DNA from: Ningiella ruwaisensis
GTDB lineage: Bacteria > Pseudomonadota > Gammaproteobacteria > Enterobacterales > Alteromonadaceae
Assembly (NCBI RefSeq): GCF_004798935.1
Contig: NZ_RAHT01000002.1
Location: 62,001 to 126,000, forward strand
Direction of reading: 5' to 3'
Length of the DNA stretch: 64,000 nucleotides
Each line of letters opens with the position of its first letter. The first letter of the stretch is position 1. Below the pieces are notes generated by a model. The model saw only the letters and a program-made list of their open reading frames with translations, was not told the origin of the DNA and did not search any database. This document shows positions 28,604 to 37,354 of this stretch, in pieces. Made by a program: the position numbers and the translations under genes.

Positions 28604-29908
28604 TTACGCCTTTTTGTTCATAACTTCGTCAAAAGATTTTTTCACTTCAGTGACGTTTGCTTCTTCTAATATGGCGTCAATTGCCTGCTCTTCAAGGGCC
28701 AAGTTTTGAATTTGCTGAAGTAGTTCCTGATTATTTTTGTAATATTCGATTACTTCACTTGGATCTTCATACGCAGAGGCCGTTTGTTCGATCAAGGCAT
28801 CTACGCGAGCTTCGTCAACTTTTAGTTCTTTTTGCTTGATGATCTCACCTAAAAGCAAGCCAACACTGACTCGACGCTTAGCGTTGTCAGTAAACAAGTC
28901 TGCTGGTAACTCAGGCATGTTCGCCTGTTGCCCCTGTTGTGCAAAACGTTGTTTTGCTTGCTCTCGAAGTGCGTTAACTTCCTGTTCAACTAAAGCAGCA
29001 GGCAAATCGAGTGAATTCTTTTCAAGCAAACCAGCGATCACATTTTCTTTAAGCTTTGACTTTAATGTCTGGTCAAGCTCTCGCTGCATGTTCTTTTTCA
29101 CTTCTTCTTTAAGTGCTTCAACACCGCCCTCTTCAACACCGAAAAGTTTGGCAAATTCATCATCAACTTTAGGTAGGTCTAAGCCATCGACCTTTTTCAC
29201 AGTGATTTTAAATTCAGCGTCTTTCCCTTTTAGGGCTTCAGCATGATAGTCTTCCGGAAAGGTCACTTTAGCAACAACTTCATCGCCTGTTTTTGCACCA
29301 ACAAGTGGATCTTCAAATCCAGGGATCATCTGTCCTTTGCCTAGCTCAAGAGGGAAATCTTCAGCTTTACCACCGTCAAACTCTTCACCGTCTATTGTGC
29401 CTACAAAGTCAATCGTTACCTTGTCTCCTTCTTTCGCTTTACGCTTCACTTCTTTAAACGTGGCGTGCTGCTTTTGAAGGGTTTTCATCATATCGTTAAG
29501 GTCTTTTGCCTTAATCTCTACAACTGGCTTTTCAACTTCAATTTCACTGACGCCTTTAACTTCAATCTCTGGGTAAATTTCAAAGGTAGCGGCAAACTCT
29601 AAATCCTGACCGTCTTCATCTTTGGTTAAGTCAAAGCTGGGCATGCCCGCAGGATTTATTTTTTCCTGCATGATGGCTTCGTAAAAATGACGCTGCATTA
29701 CATCGCCTGCTACTTCCTGACGAACTGCCTTACCAAAGCGCTTTTTGATTACACTTACAGGTACTTTACCTGGACGAAAACCGTTTATACGTTGTGTTTT
29801 TGCTAATTGTTGTAAACGTGCTTTAACCGCTGAATCGACAGATTCGGCAGGAACGGTAATAGTAAGACGGCGTTCTAACCCTTGAGTCGTCTCTACAGAC
29901 ACTTGCAT
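28604..29908 (-). CDS. tig: Trigger factor
   Basis: A 434-residue ribosome-associated chaperone. The N-terminal ribosome-binding domain carries the GFRPGKVP signature near residues 43-50. The FKBP-type isomerase domain follows (about 155-245, [17 protein letters not shown]). The helical C-terminal chaperone domain makes up the rest. Length matches E. coli (432). It is the first gene of the tig-clpP-clpX-lon-hupB-ppiD block. Confidence 0.98.
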   Translation of the reverse strand: MQVSVETTQGLERRLTITVPAESVDSAVKARLQQLAKTQRINGFRPGKVPVSVIKKRFGKAVRQEVAGDVMQRHFYEAIMQEKINPAGMPSFDLTKDEDGQDLEFAATFEIYPEIEVKGVSEIEVEKPVVEIKAKDLNDMMKTLQKQHATFKEVKRKAKEGDKVTIDFVGTIDGEEFDGGKAEDFPLELGKGQMIPGFEDPLVGAKTGDEVVAKVTFPEDYHAEALKGKDAEFKITVKKVDGLDLPKVDDEFAKLFGVEEGGVEALKEEVKKNMQRELDQTLKSKLKENVIAGLLEKNSLDLPAALVEQEVNALREQAKQRFAQQGQQANMPELPADLFTDNAKRRVSVGLLLGEIIKQKELKVDEARVDALIEQTASAYEDPSEVIEYYKNNQELLQQIQNLALEEQAIDAILEEANVTEVKKSFDEVMNKKA

Positions 29909-30051
29909 TCTTCTACCTCAACTATGCGCTATGCTGCGCGTTGTGAAATCTCTGTAACCAAAGCTACAAAGCTTTGTACAAATAGTAAGCGCAATGAATC
30001 AAGCCTAATTTACTAGTATTGACACGCGCCCGCGTTAAAAAAGGACGCCAG

Positions 30052-30080
30052 ATTATACAGAGTCAGGCCGAATGAGTCGA
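30052..30080 (-). promoter_or_regulatory. Likely sigma-70 promoter of tig
   Basis: On the minus strand a perfect -10 TATAAT (30052-30057) is spaced 17 bases from a -35 TCGACT (30075-30080), which matches four of six bases. This would give tig an untranslated leader of about 135 bases. The leader contains a palindrome (ACAAAGCTTTGT) of unknown meaning. Confidence 0.5.
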
Positions 30081-30189
30081 GCGCTTTAAGGGCCTTATTC
30101 GTTATTTTTTATTCATCAGAACGAAAGGGGGAGAAATTTTGCAGAAATATGCGTGTTGATCAGATTCTGAGCATCGTTGCTATCATGAA

Positions 30190-30408
30190 CTAATCTAGCT
30201 TGATATATCCTTTGTCAGGTAGACGACGTCCCCAGTACCAACAGTGTATCCAGCCCGCAGGAAAAAATAAAACAGACAGAATGAAAGACTGTAGCACAAC
30301 GGAAGTCTGACGTTCGGTCTTATTTTTCGCTGACTTATAACTTAATGTTGCCATCAGTATCGCATTCATCAAAATGAGCACGCCAATTACGGCAAAATCA
30401 AAATACAT
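30190..30408 (-). CDS. Small membrane protein of unknown function (72 residues)
   Basis: A 72-residue protein with two hydrophobic helices (about residues 4-22 and 40-56) around a basic loop (SYKSAKNKTERQTS). It ends in an aromatic, charged tail (WIHCWYWGRRLPDKGYIKLD). A modest ribosome binding site (AAGAG) precedes the ATG. It lies between tig and the tRNA cluster, in the same direction as both. No family recognised. The Trp/Tyr-rich tail next to the membrane makes a chance frame unlikely. Confidence 0.6.
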   Translation of the reverse strand: MYFDFAVIGVLILMNAILMATLSYKSAKNKTERQTSVVLQSFILSVLFFPAGWIHCWYWGRRLPDKGYIKLD

Positions 30409-30493
30409 AAGTTACTCTTATTACTCGCTGAAATGTTGTGACAACATGAGCCAAGAGTAATTCAATTTAATTGCTTAGCTTACCAAGACAAAA

Positions 30494-30570
30494 TGGTCGG
30501 TGAGATAGGATTTGAACCTACGACCCCTTGGACCCAAACCAAGTGCGCTACCAAGCTGCGCCACTCACCG
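30494..30570 (-). tRNA. tRNA-Pro (anticodon TGG), last in cluster
   Basis: A 77-base tRNA with encoded CCA. The acceptor stem CGGTGAG pairs with CTCACCG. The anticodon loop reads TTTGGGT, giving TGG for proline codons CCN. The T arm (GTAGGTTCAAATCCTAT) is intact. It is identical in sequence to the first tRNA of the cluster at 30916-30992. Confidence 0.97.
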
Positions 30571-30585
30571 GAGATACTTTATTGA

Positions 30586-30670
30586 TGGTGCGGAAGGAGA
30601 GACTTGAACTCTCACGCCGTGAAGCACTGGAACCTAAATCCAGCGTGTCTACCAATTCCACCACTTCCGC
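30586..30670 (-). tRNA. tRNA-Leu (anticodon TAG)
   Basis: An 85-base class II tRNA with a long variable arm and encoded CCA. The acceptor stem is GCGGAAG / CTTCCGC. The anticodon stem-loop CTGGA-TTTAGGT-TCCAG gives TAG, reading CUN leucine codons. It corresponds to leuT in the E. coli argX-hisR-leuT-proM operon. Confidence 0.97.
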
Positions 30671-30696
30671 TTAAAGAAAATGTTGTGAAAAGAAAG

Positions 30697-30773
30697 TGGG
30701 GTGGACGATGGGACTTGAACCCACGACAACCGGAATCACAATCCGGGGCTCTACCAACTGAGCTACGCCCACC
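30697..30773 (-). tRNA. tRNA-His (anticodon GTG)
   Basis: A 77-base tRNA including the G at position -1, which pairs with the discriminator C and is the identity element for histidyl-tRNA synthetase. The acceptor stem is GTGGGCG / CGTCCAC with one G-U pair. The anticodon is GTG. CCA is encoded. The cognate synthetase gene hisS lies near 54.7 kb. Confidence 0.97.
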
Positions 30774-30812
30774 ACTGTCTTTTTGATGCTTTGCTTTGCT
30801 CCTTCCGAAACA

Positions 30813-30889
<77 letters not shown>

Positions 30890-30915
30890 TCGTCGAATCA
30901 CATGCAAAGCAAAAG

Positions 30916-30992
30916 TGGTCGGTGAGATAGGATTTGAACCTACGACCCCTTGGACCCAAACCAAGTGCGCTACCAAGCTGCGCCACTCACCG
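30916..30992 (-). tRNA. tRNA-Pro (anticodon TGG), first in cluster
   Basis: A 77-base tRNA identical in every base to the copy at 30494-30570, including CCA. It is the promoter-proximal gene of the Pro-Arg-His-Leu-Pro run. The perfect identity suggests recent duplication or gene conversion. Confidence 0.97.
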
Positions 30993-31311
30993 ACAGCGTA
31001 TTGATACAAAAATGAGTAAACTTATTACTCAAAAGGAGCATCGCTACGGGGGGCGCATATTACCGAGTTGAGGGTATATCGTCAAACATTTTTTAGCATA
31101 AACCCTGCTTTTTTTAAGGGCGTTTAAAATACGCTCAAAGTCCGCTCTTTTTTAAAGCAGATTTGTTTTTTATTTTTGCTAGAAAATTTGAAGCTTTAAT
31201 GTGCGAGTTCTCGCTTAAATATGCCTGCCTTGTGACAAGGGTCGTGAATTTGCTTGCACCTTCAGATACAATCCCGTCATCAGAACCTTACAAGAGAACT
31301 ATGCTCTAATT
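30993..31311. other. Divergent intergenic region between tRNA operon and folD
   Basis: A 319-base gap. It holds the tRNA operon promoter near its left end (separate entry). The right half must contain the folD promoter. A TACAAT about 35 bases before the folD start may be the -10 box, but the -35 is poor. I see no additional gene. Confidence 0.5.
31057..31085 (-). promoter_or_regulatory. Stringent-type promoter of the tRNA operon
   Basis: On the minus strand -35 TTGACG (31080-31085) and -10 TAATAT (31057-31062) are separated by exactly 17 bases. They are followed by a strongly GC-rich discriminator (GCGCCCCCCG). This is the layout of stable-RNA promoters repressed by ppGpp/DksA. The mature first tRNA begins about 60 bases downstream. 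Confidence 0.8.
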
Positions 31312-32187
31312 ATGCGCGCTCAACTCATTGATGGTAAAAAAATTGCCAAACACGTAAGACAAACGGTTGCAGCTCACGTTGAAACACTTGCAGAAGCTGA
31401 CAAACGCTTACCAGGGCTTGCAGTCGTTTTGGTTGGAAGCAATCCTGCTTCGCAAGTATATGTGGCAAATAAAACGAAAGCTTGTGAAGAAGTGGGGTTT
31501 GTATCAAAGGAATATAAATTGGCCCCAACTATCACACAGCTCGAACTAATTGAGTTGGTTGACGAACTCAATCAGGACCCAGAAATTGATGGAATACTGG
31601 TTCAACTGCCTTTGCCAGCCGGCTTACACGCAGAAGAAATTCTGGAACGCATTCATCCTAATAAGGATGTTGATGGCTTTCATCCTTACAACATCGGTAG
31701 ATTAGCGCAACGCATGCCAGCTTTACGCCCCTGCACGCCTAAAGGCATCATGACCATGATAGAGTCTACCAAAAAGCCCATAAAGGGCCTCCATGCTGTG
31801 ATAGTAGGTGCCTCAAATATTGTTGGACGTCCAATGGGGCTTGAGCTGTTGTTAGCCGGATGCACTGTCACCACATGTCATAAATTTACTCAAGATTTAG
31901 CGAGCCACGTCAAACGAGCCGATTTACTGGTTGTTGCAGTAGGCAAACCGCATTTTATACCGGGTGAGTGGGTTAAACCTGGTGCCATTGTTATCGATGT
32001 TGGAATTAATCGATTAGACGATGGCTCATTAACTGGTGATGTTGAATACGAGACCGCCAAGGAAAGAGCAGGCTGGATAACTCCGGTTCCCGGTGGTGTT
32101 GGCCCCATGACAGTAGCGAGCCTTATTGAAAACACCCTGGAAGCGTATGTGAAATATCATAGTACTCCAAACAAGTCGATTACCTGA
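31312..32187 (+). CDS. folD: FolD, methylene-THF dehydrogenase/cyclohydrolase
   Basis: A 291-residue bifunctional enzyme interconverting 5,10-methylene-THF, methenyl-THF and 10-formyl-THF with NADP+. Motifs seen are the catalytic Tyr-x-x-x-Lys region ([14 protein letters not shown], near residues 47-60), [17 protein letters not shown] and [12 protein letters not shown] near the C-terminus. Length is close to that of E. coli FolD (288). A DUF1415 gene follows after 3 bases and is likely cotranscribed. Confidence 0.97.
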   Translation: MRAQLIDGKKIAKHVRQTVAAHVETLAEADKRLPGLAVVLVGSNPASQVYVANKTKACEEVGFVSKEYKLAPTITQLELIELVDELNQDPEIDGILVQLPLPAGLHAEEILERIHPNKDVDGFHPYNIGRLAQRMPALRPCTPKGIMTMIESTKKPIKGLHAVIVGASNIVGRPMGLELLLAGCTVTTCHKFTQDLASHVKRADLLVVAVGKPHFIPGEWVKPGAIVIDVGINRLDDGSLTGDVEYETAKERAGWITPVPGGVGPMTVASLIENTLEAYVKYHSTPNKSIT

Positions 32188-32190
32188 ACT

Positions 32191-32742
32191 ATGCAAAACG
32201 ATCATCCAAGTACGGACATTACAAAGATCATTGAGCGAACCTTTGCATGGCTTGATAAAGTAGTCATTGCTGAAAATTTCTGCCCCTTTGCCAAAGCGGT
32301 GAGAGAGCAAAACAGGATACATATTTCTGTGCAGCAACAAAGCGATATTTCTTCGTTGTTGCGTCAAGTTGTCAGCGAGTGTGAAAACCTTCTCGCTCAC
32401 GAGCGGATTGAAACCAGTTTGCTTATTTATACAAATTCACTGAAAGACTTTGACGACTATCTGGATTTTTTGGATATGGCGAATGAGCTGATTGCAAGCG
32501 CCGGTTTTGAGGGCAAACTTCAACTTGCCAGCTTTCATCCCAACTATGTATTTGAGGGCGCTCCTGAAGATTGCGCCAGTCACTATACCAACCGCTCGCC
32601 CTACCCCATGCTACATATTTTAAGAGAAGATAGCATTACTAAGGCGCTCGAAGGATTTTCAAAACCAGAGAACATTCCAACGCGGAATATTGAGCATGCC
32701 AAATCACTTGGCGCAGGTTTTTTTTTAAAGCTGCTGTCATAG
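32191..32742 (+). CDS. DUF1415 family protein
   Basis: A 183-residue cytoplasmic protein matching the DUF1415 pattern. It has an N-terminal WLDKVVIAENFCPFAKA motif with a conserved Cys and a central QLASFHPNYVFEGA motif. It ends in RNIEHAKSLG. Function is not established. The conserved NFCPFA and SFHP motifs suggest an active site. Starting 3 bases after folD suggests coupled translation and perhaps a link to one-carbon metabolism, which is only an inference. Confidence 0.8.
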   Translation: MQNDHPSTDITKIIERTFAWLDKVVIAENFCPFAKAVREQNRIHISVQQQSDISSLLRQVVSECENLLAHERIETSLLIYTNSLKDFDDYLDFLDMANELIASAGFEGKLQLASFHPNYVFEGAPEDCASHYTNRSPYPMLHILREDSITKALEGFSKPENIPTRNIEHAKSLGAGFFLKLLS

Positions 32743-32778
32743 ACGATGCGCGTTAATTAATGCACTACTTATTATTAT

Positions 32779-32818
32779 ATTGATAAGAGCGTAAATAAAT
32801 TGATAAGAGCGTAAATAA
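32779..32818 (+). repeat. Perfect 20-base tandem duplication just before trmO
   Basis: The unit ATTGATAAGAGCGTAAATAA occurs twice head to tail (32779-32798 and 32799-32818). The second copy ends one base before the trmO ATG. Each copy carries the AAGAG ribosome binding element, so the gene has two potential sites 20 bases apart. Confidence 0.95.
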
Positions 32819-32819
32819 G

Positions 32820-33515
32820 ATGTATTTGGAACCTATAGCATTTGCAAAAACGCCTTTTTCTCAAAAATTTGGCATTCCTCGTCAAGGCGCCGGTTTGAGC
32901 AAAGCTAGGGGCGAAATTCACTTTGCAAAAGATATTGACCCGATACTTGCCTGTGATGGATTAATGCAGTTTTCTCACTGTTGGCTTTTATTTGAATTTC
33001 ACGCCCATCGCCCTGTAAATTCAGAAAACAGAAGCAAACATCTGCAAGTACGCCCCCCGCGCTTGGGCGGCAATAAAAAGATAGGGGTGTTTGCCAGTCG
33101 TTCAAGTTTTCGACCGAATCGTATTGGGATGAGTCTGGTCAAAGTGCTTAAGCTGGAAAACAATATCTTATATGTTCAAGGTATCGATTTGCTTACCCAT
33201 ACACCCATTATCGATATCAAACCCTATATTGTGTATTCAGACAGTCTGCCTGATGCAACAAGTGACTATGCTCAAGTGCCCCCTGAAATACGTTTACAGG
33301 TTAAATTTGATGAACACCTAAACCACATTCTTAACGAGATTGAAACAAGACATCCCGGTATTGTCGAACTAGCCGAAGACATTATTAGCTATGACCCGCG
33401 TCCCGCCTATAAAGCCGCGAAGCAAGATGACAAAGTTTATCACCTGAGGCTATATGAAGTGGAATTCCATTTTATTGTTCGAGAGTCGAGCGCCTATGTT
33501 AATAATATTACCTAA
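32820..33515 (+). CDS. trmO: TrmO, tRNA (t6A37) N6-methyltransferase
   Basis: A 231-residue protein of the TsaA/YaeB (VirR-like) family. It uses S-adenosylmethionine to methylate N6-threonylcarbamoyladenosine at position 37 of tRNA-Thr. Motifs are the N-terminal FGIPRQGA segment, RPPRLGG, FASRSSFRPNRIGMS and DIKPYIVYSD. Length agrees with E. coli TrmO (235). The start is immediately after a duplicated ribosome binding region. Confidence 0.93.
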   Translation: MYLEPIAFAKTPFSQKFGIPRQGAGLSKARGEIHFAKDIDPILACDGLMQFSHCWLLFEFHAHRPVNSENRSKHLQVRPPRLGGNKKIGVFASRSSFRPNRIGMSLVKVLKLENNILYVQGIDLLTHTPIIDIKPYIVYSDSLPDATSDYAQVPPEIRLQVKFDEHLNHILNEIETRHPGIVELAEDIISYDPRPAYKAAKQDDKVYHLRLYEVEFHFIVRESSAYVNNIT

Positions 33516-33750
33516 TAAGCTGAATCCTGTTTAAGAAATGGCGCTCAGCACCACGACGATTGCGATACAGTTGGATTGTGATACAGTTCGCCTCGATAAG
33601 CGTTTCAACATAATTTCTTAAGTCTAAACCATCCAGCCGTAAGGCTTTTCATCAAATTCACAGAAAAACTATAAATAGGCTTTAGTCGCGCGACAAGCGC
33701 TGATAGAATTTACCGATTGACTGAAAAAAACATATAAGATTTAGGTAGCT

Positions 33751-35457
33751 ATGCGCACAACAGAATATTTACTTGCCACGCAAAAAGAGTCGCCTGCAGA
33801 AGCAGAAATCATCAGCCATAAGCTTATGATTCGGGCAGGACTTGTCCGTAAATTAGCCTCAGGCCTTTATACATGGTTGCCAAGCGGCCTGCGCGTTTTA
33901 AACAAAGTCGCAGCCATAGTACGCGATGAAATGAACAAGGCCGGCGCAATCGAGATTTCCATGCCCGTAGTACAACCCGCTGACTTGTGGCAGGAGTCCG
34001 GGCGCTGGGAAGAATACGGTCCGGAGTTACTGCGCATCAAGGATCGCCACGAGCGCGACTTTGTGTTGGGGCCAACTCACGAAGAAGTTATTACTGCTCT
34101 AATTAAAAATGAAGTGAGTAGCTATAAACATTTGCCGTTGAATCTTTATCAAATACAGACAAAATTTAGGGATGAAGTTCGGCCTCGCTTCGGGATCATG
34201 CGCTCTCGTGAGTTTGTGATGAAAGATGCCTACTCATTTCATTTAGGCGATGAATCACTGGAACAGACTTACCAGCGCATGCATCAGGCTTATTGCAATA
34301 TTTTTGAGCGTATTGGTCTGGAATATCGACCTGTTATAGCCGATAGCGGTTCAATAGGCGGAGCGGTATCGCATGAATTTCATGTACTGGCAGATTCGGG
34401 CGAAGATGATATTGCATTTTCAGACGCATCAGATTATGCGGCAAACGTGGAACTGGCTGAAGCCATTTGTACTGATGCACGCCCTGGCGCGACTCAGGCG
34501 CTGGAAAAGGTGGCCACCCCTGACGCTAAAACCATCGAAAGCGTTGCCGAGCAATTAAAAGTCAATCAAACAAAATGTGTTAAAACTTTAATTGTTAAGG
34601 CCGATGAAGAAAGCGAGTATGATTTTGTTGCTATCGTTCTTCGAGGCGATCATCAACTAAACGATATAAAAGCAGTTAAGCATCCACTTGTGGCAAGCCC
34701 ATTTCAAATGGCAGATGAACAAGCGGTGGAAAAGACGCTTGGCTGTAAGTTTGGTTCGATTGGTCCGGTTGGTTTGGATTTACCCATCCTGGTTGATCGA
34801 AGCGCTGCAACTTGTGCTGATTTTATTTGCGGCGCAAATGAAGATGATTTTCACTATGTTGGTGCAAATTGGGAGCGAGATGTCTCTGACTTTGAAGTTG
34901 TGGATTTGCGAAAAGTCATTGCTGGCGATGCCTCACCTGATGGAAAAGGTACACTTCAAATACGAAAAGGTATTGAAGTGGGGCATATTTTTCAGTTGGG
35001 AGACAAGTATTCAAAAGCGATGGGCTGCGGCGTATTAGATGAATCGGGTAAACATCAGATTTTGAAAATGGGTTGCTATGGGATTGGCGTCACGCGGATT
35101 GTGGCTGCTGCTATTGAGCAAAACCATGATGACTATGGCATTAAATGGCCTCAAGCCATCGCTCCATTTGAAGTCGCAATCATACCTATGAATATGCACA
35201 AATCACATCGCATCATGGAAACTGCTTTAAAATTATATGCAGATTTTATTGCAGAAAATGTTGAAGTACTTTTTGATGACAGGAAAGAACGCCCAGGTGT
35301 GATGTTTAATGACATGGAATTGATTGGTATCCCTCACAGCATTGTGATTGGTGAGCGGAACTTAGATAACAATCAGGTTGAATATAAGAATCGTTTGACC
35401 GGAGAGAAGACGCTTATCAATATTGATGAGGTGCTTGCTTTCGTAACCAATCAGTGA
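33751..35457 (+). CDS. proS: Prolyl-tRNA synthetase ProS
   Basis: A 568-residue class II synthetase of the bacterial type, with the editing (YbaK-like INS) domain inserted between motifs 2 and 3. Seen are the N-terminal [10 protein letters not shown], motif 2 ([27 protein letters not shown]) and motif 3 near the anticodon-binding domain ([17 protein letters not shown]). Length matches E. coli ProS (572). trmO-proS adjacency is common in gammaproteobacteria. The window also holds two copies of a tRNA-Pro. Confidence 0.98.
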   Translation: MRTTEYLLATQKESPAEAEIISHKLMIRAGLVRKLASGLYTWLPSGLRVLNKVAAIVRDEMNKAGAIEISMPVVQPADLWQESGRWEEYGPELLRIKDRHERDFVLGPTHEEVITALIKNEVSSYKHLPLNLYQIQTKFRDEVRPRFGIMRSREFVMKDAYSFHLGDESLEQTYQRMHQAYCNIFERIGLEYRPVIADSGSIGGAVSHEFHVLADSGEDDIAFSDASDYAANVELAEAICTDARPGATQALEKVATPDAKTIESVAEQLKVNQTKCVKTLIVKADEESEYDFVAIVLRGDHQLNDIKAVKHPLVASPFQMADEQAVEKTLGCKFGSIGPVGLDLPILVDRSAATCADFICGANEDDFHYVGANWERDVSDFEVVDLRKVIAGDASPDGKGTLQIRKGIEVGHIFQLGDKYSKAMGCGVLDESGKHQILKMGCYGIGVTRIVAAAIEQNHDDYGIKWPQAIAPFEVAIIPMNMHKSHRIMETALKLYADFIAENVEVLFDDRKERPGVMFNDMELIGIPHSIVIGERNLDNNQVEYKNRLTGEKTLINIDEVLAFVTNQ

Positions 35458-35465
35458 GGTATTAG

Positions 35466-36305
35466 GTGCAGGTGACGTTTTATGGCGTGAGAGGGTCAAT
35501 CCCTACGCCAGGCCCTGAGTATATGAAGTACGGCGGCAATACTGCCTGTGTACATGTAGAGTTAGAAGACGGCACCGACATCATTTTAGATGCAGGTACG
35601 GGTATTCGTTTGCTTGGCAAAAAGCTTGCTGCGAAAAAGAGCCCTATTCATCTATTGCTCAGTCATAACCATTGGGACCACATTCAAGGTTTCCCGTTTT
35701 TTATTCCAATTTATCAACCAGGGCGAGAAATCAACATCACGCCCGGTATGACAAAACTCGAACAGCCTGAAGCCGTTGTCAAACAAATGTCTGGCTCGTA
35801 TTTTCCTGTCAGTAAAGAGGTTTTACAGTCAAACATTTTAATTAAACGACTATCTTACGATATCACTGAATGGCAGCTTGGCTCTGCAACGATACGACGT
35901 CACCCTATGAATCACCCGGGAGGTGGAAGTTGTTACACTATCCAAGAAGGTGAAAGTAAGCTAGCCTATATAACCGACAACGAACTTTATCCTCCTTATA
36001 AAAAAGATACAGACTTTTTAGAGTTCGTTAATTTTGCAAAAAACGCCGACTTGTTGATACACGATGCGCAATATGTCGTACAAGATATGCCTGCTAAGTT
36101 GGGCTGGGGACATTCAGTTGCAGAAGAGGCCGTAAAATTAGCCCTTGCGAGTTTCGCAAAACGGCTGGCATTATACAGCCATGACCCGGAGCGGACTGAC
36201 AAAGATATAGACGAAATTGTTTCCCATGCCGCTGAGATTATAGAAATTGGCGGTGCAGAAGCGGAATGTTTTGGCGCTTATGAGGGGCAAACAATCAAAA
36301 TTTAA
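35466..36305 (+). CDS. Metallo-beta-lactamase fold hydrolase
   Basis: A 279-residue protein starting at GTG, with GAGGT upstream and 8 bases after the proS stop. The metal motif H-x-H-x-D-H is present as H67-N-H69-W-D71-H72. Further candidate ligands lie in HPMNHPGG, YITDNE and HDAQYV, and the last conserved His in LYSHDPERTD. The N-terminal FYGVRGSIPTPG is typical of the PhnP/RNase Z-like or class II cyclic-nucleotide phosphodiesterase-like branch. The substrate is unknown. Tight spacing to proS and 22 bases to pldA suggest one transcript. Confidence 0.8.
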   Translation: MQVTFYGVRGSIPTPGPEYMKYGGNTACVHVELEDGTDIILDAGTGIRLLGKKLAAKKSPIHLLLSHNHWDHIQGFPFFIPIYQPGREINITPGMTKLEQPEAVVKQMSGSYFPVSKEVLQSNILIKRLSYDITEWQLGSATIRRHPMNHPGGGSCYTIQEGESKLAYITDNELYPPYKKDTDFLEFVNFAKNADLLIHDAQYVVQDMPAKLGWGHSVAEEAVKLALASFAKRLALYSHDPERTDKDIDEIVSHAAEIIEIGGAEAECFGAYEGQTIKI

Positions 36306-36327
36306 AAAGAGATCCCAAGGAAAGATA

Positions 36328-37317
36328 ATGACAAGACCATGTTGGAAGCGCTTAACCCTTACACTAGCTGCTGCAGCAAGTAGTATTCAACTTGCTCACG
36401 CTTTGGAACAAACTGAGCCAGAAAATCCGCCACCATCAGAAGATACACCAATTACAGAGCAGGTAGAAAAGGCGGTTGAGCGAAATATTGATACCAATCC
36501 CCGCTCTGACTCCTTATTAGATGAAAAGCAGGAAGCCGATTCACTTGCTAATCAAAACCCATTTGCAATCACTCAGCATCGTCTTAATTACATCTTACCT
36601 GTTAGCTATAACACCTCAGAGAATACGATTACCTCAGATGGTTTAAACGACGCCAATATCGATCGATACGAGGCTAAATTTCAAGTTAGCGTGCAGCTTC
36701 CCCTCTATTTGCAAGAGGATGAAGACAACACGGGGGTATTTTTCGGTTTTACCACAACCTCATTCTGGCAGGTATACAATTCAGAGGCTTCAAAACCGTT
36801 TCGGGAAACTAACTATGAGCCCGAAATATTTTATCAATGGGCACCAAACTGGGATGTATTCGGCATCCGATTTAATGGCGCGCAAATTGGGTTTAATCAT
36901 ATGTCTAATGGGCAGGACTTGCTCAAGTCTCGCTCATGGAACCGCATTATTGCAACAGCCGCATTCAGTAGTGAAGACTCGGCGTATTATTTACGCACCT
37001 GGTATCGCATTCCTGAAAATGATAAAAGCGATCCCTTAGATCCAACCGGTGACGATAACCCTGATATTCTTGATTTTTATGGAAGAGCCGAATTTGGTAT
37101 GGTTTACGATTTTGGACCGGTAAACGTCATGGCTAAATTGCGCAATAACTTGTCTTTTTCAGACAATCGAAGTGGCCTTGAGCTAAATGTATTTTATCCA
37201 ATTAGCGAGCGCTTCGATATTATGTTTCAATACTTTAATGGCTATGGAGATTCCTTGATTGATTACAATCGCCATCTCCAGCGCTTTAGCTTAGGCATCT
37301 CGTTGCGTTCTATTTGA
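36328..37317 (+). CDS. pldA: Outer-membrane phospholipase A (OMPLA)
   Basis: A 329-residue outer-membrane beta-barrel lipase that hydrolyses phospholipids misplaced in the outer leaflet. The catalytic residues align with E. coli as His191 and Ser193 (NHMSNG) and Asn205 (SRSWNR), keeping the E. coli His-to-Asn spacing of 14. A signal peptide ends near AHA (residue 25). A 60-residue acidic, proline-rich linker precedes the barrel. I start at ATG 36328, which has AAGGAAAG upstream. A longer frame into the previous gene is not supported. Confidence 0.94.
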   Translation: MTRPCWKRLTLTLAAAASSIQLAHALEQTEPENPPPSEDTPITEQVEKAVERNIDTNPRSDSLLDEKQEADSLANQNPFAITQHRLNYILPVSYNTSENTITSDGLNDANIDRYEAKFQVSVQLPLYLQEDEDNTGVFFGFTTTSFWQVYNSEASKPFRETNYEPEIFYQWAPNWDVFGIRFNGAQIGFNHMSNGQDLLKSRSWNRIIATAAFSSEDSAYYLRTWYRIPENDKSDPLDPTGDDNPDILDFYGRAEFGMVYDFGPVNVMAKLRNNLSFSDNRSGLELNVFYPISERFDIMFQYFNGYGDSLIDYNRHLQRFSLGISLRSI

Positions 37318-37354
37318 TAAAAGCGCTATGGTATTAATCCACAGCGCTTTTATC
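37316..37354. terminator. Bidirectional hairpin spanning two convergent stops
   Basis: A perfect 12-base-pair inverted repeat (GATAAAAGCGCT / AGCGCTTTTATC) with a 15-base loop. It overlaps the last bases of pldA and the last codons of the convergent M48 gene, and both stop codons lie inside it. The short A/T tracts within the arms make it a weak terminator in either direction. Confidence 0.55.

Noticed and set aside
29958-29980. Palindrome ACAAAGCTTTGT in the tig leader as an operator
   Set aside because: Too short and isolated to assign to any regulator. Kept only as a remark.
30604-30786. Plus-strand open frame of about 60 codons across the tRNA cluster
   Set aside because: It is antisense to tRNA-Leu and tRNA-His. 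Its WDLNPRQPESQSGALPTEL-like translation is a familiar artefact of tRNA sequence.
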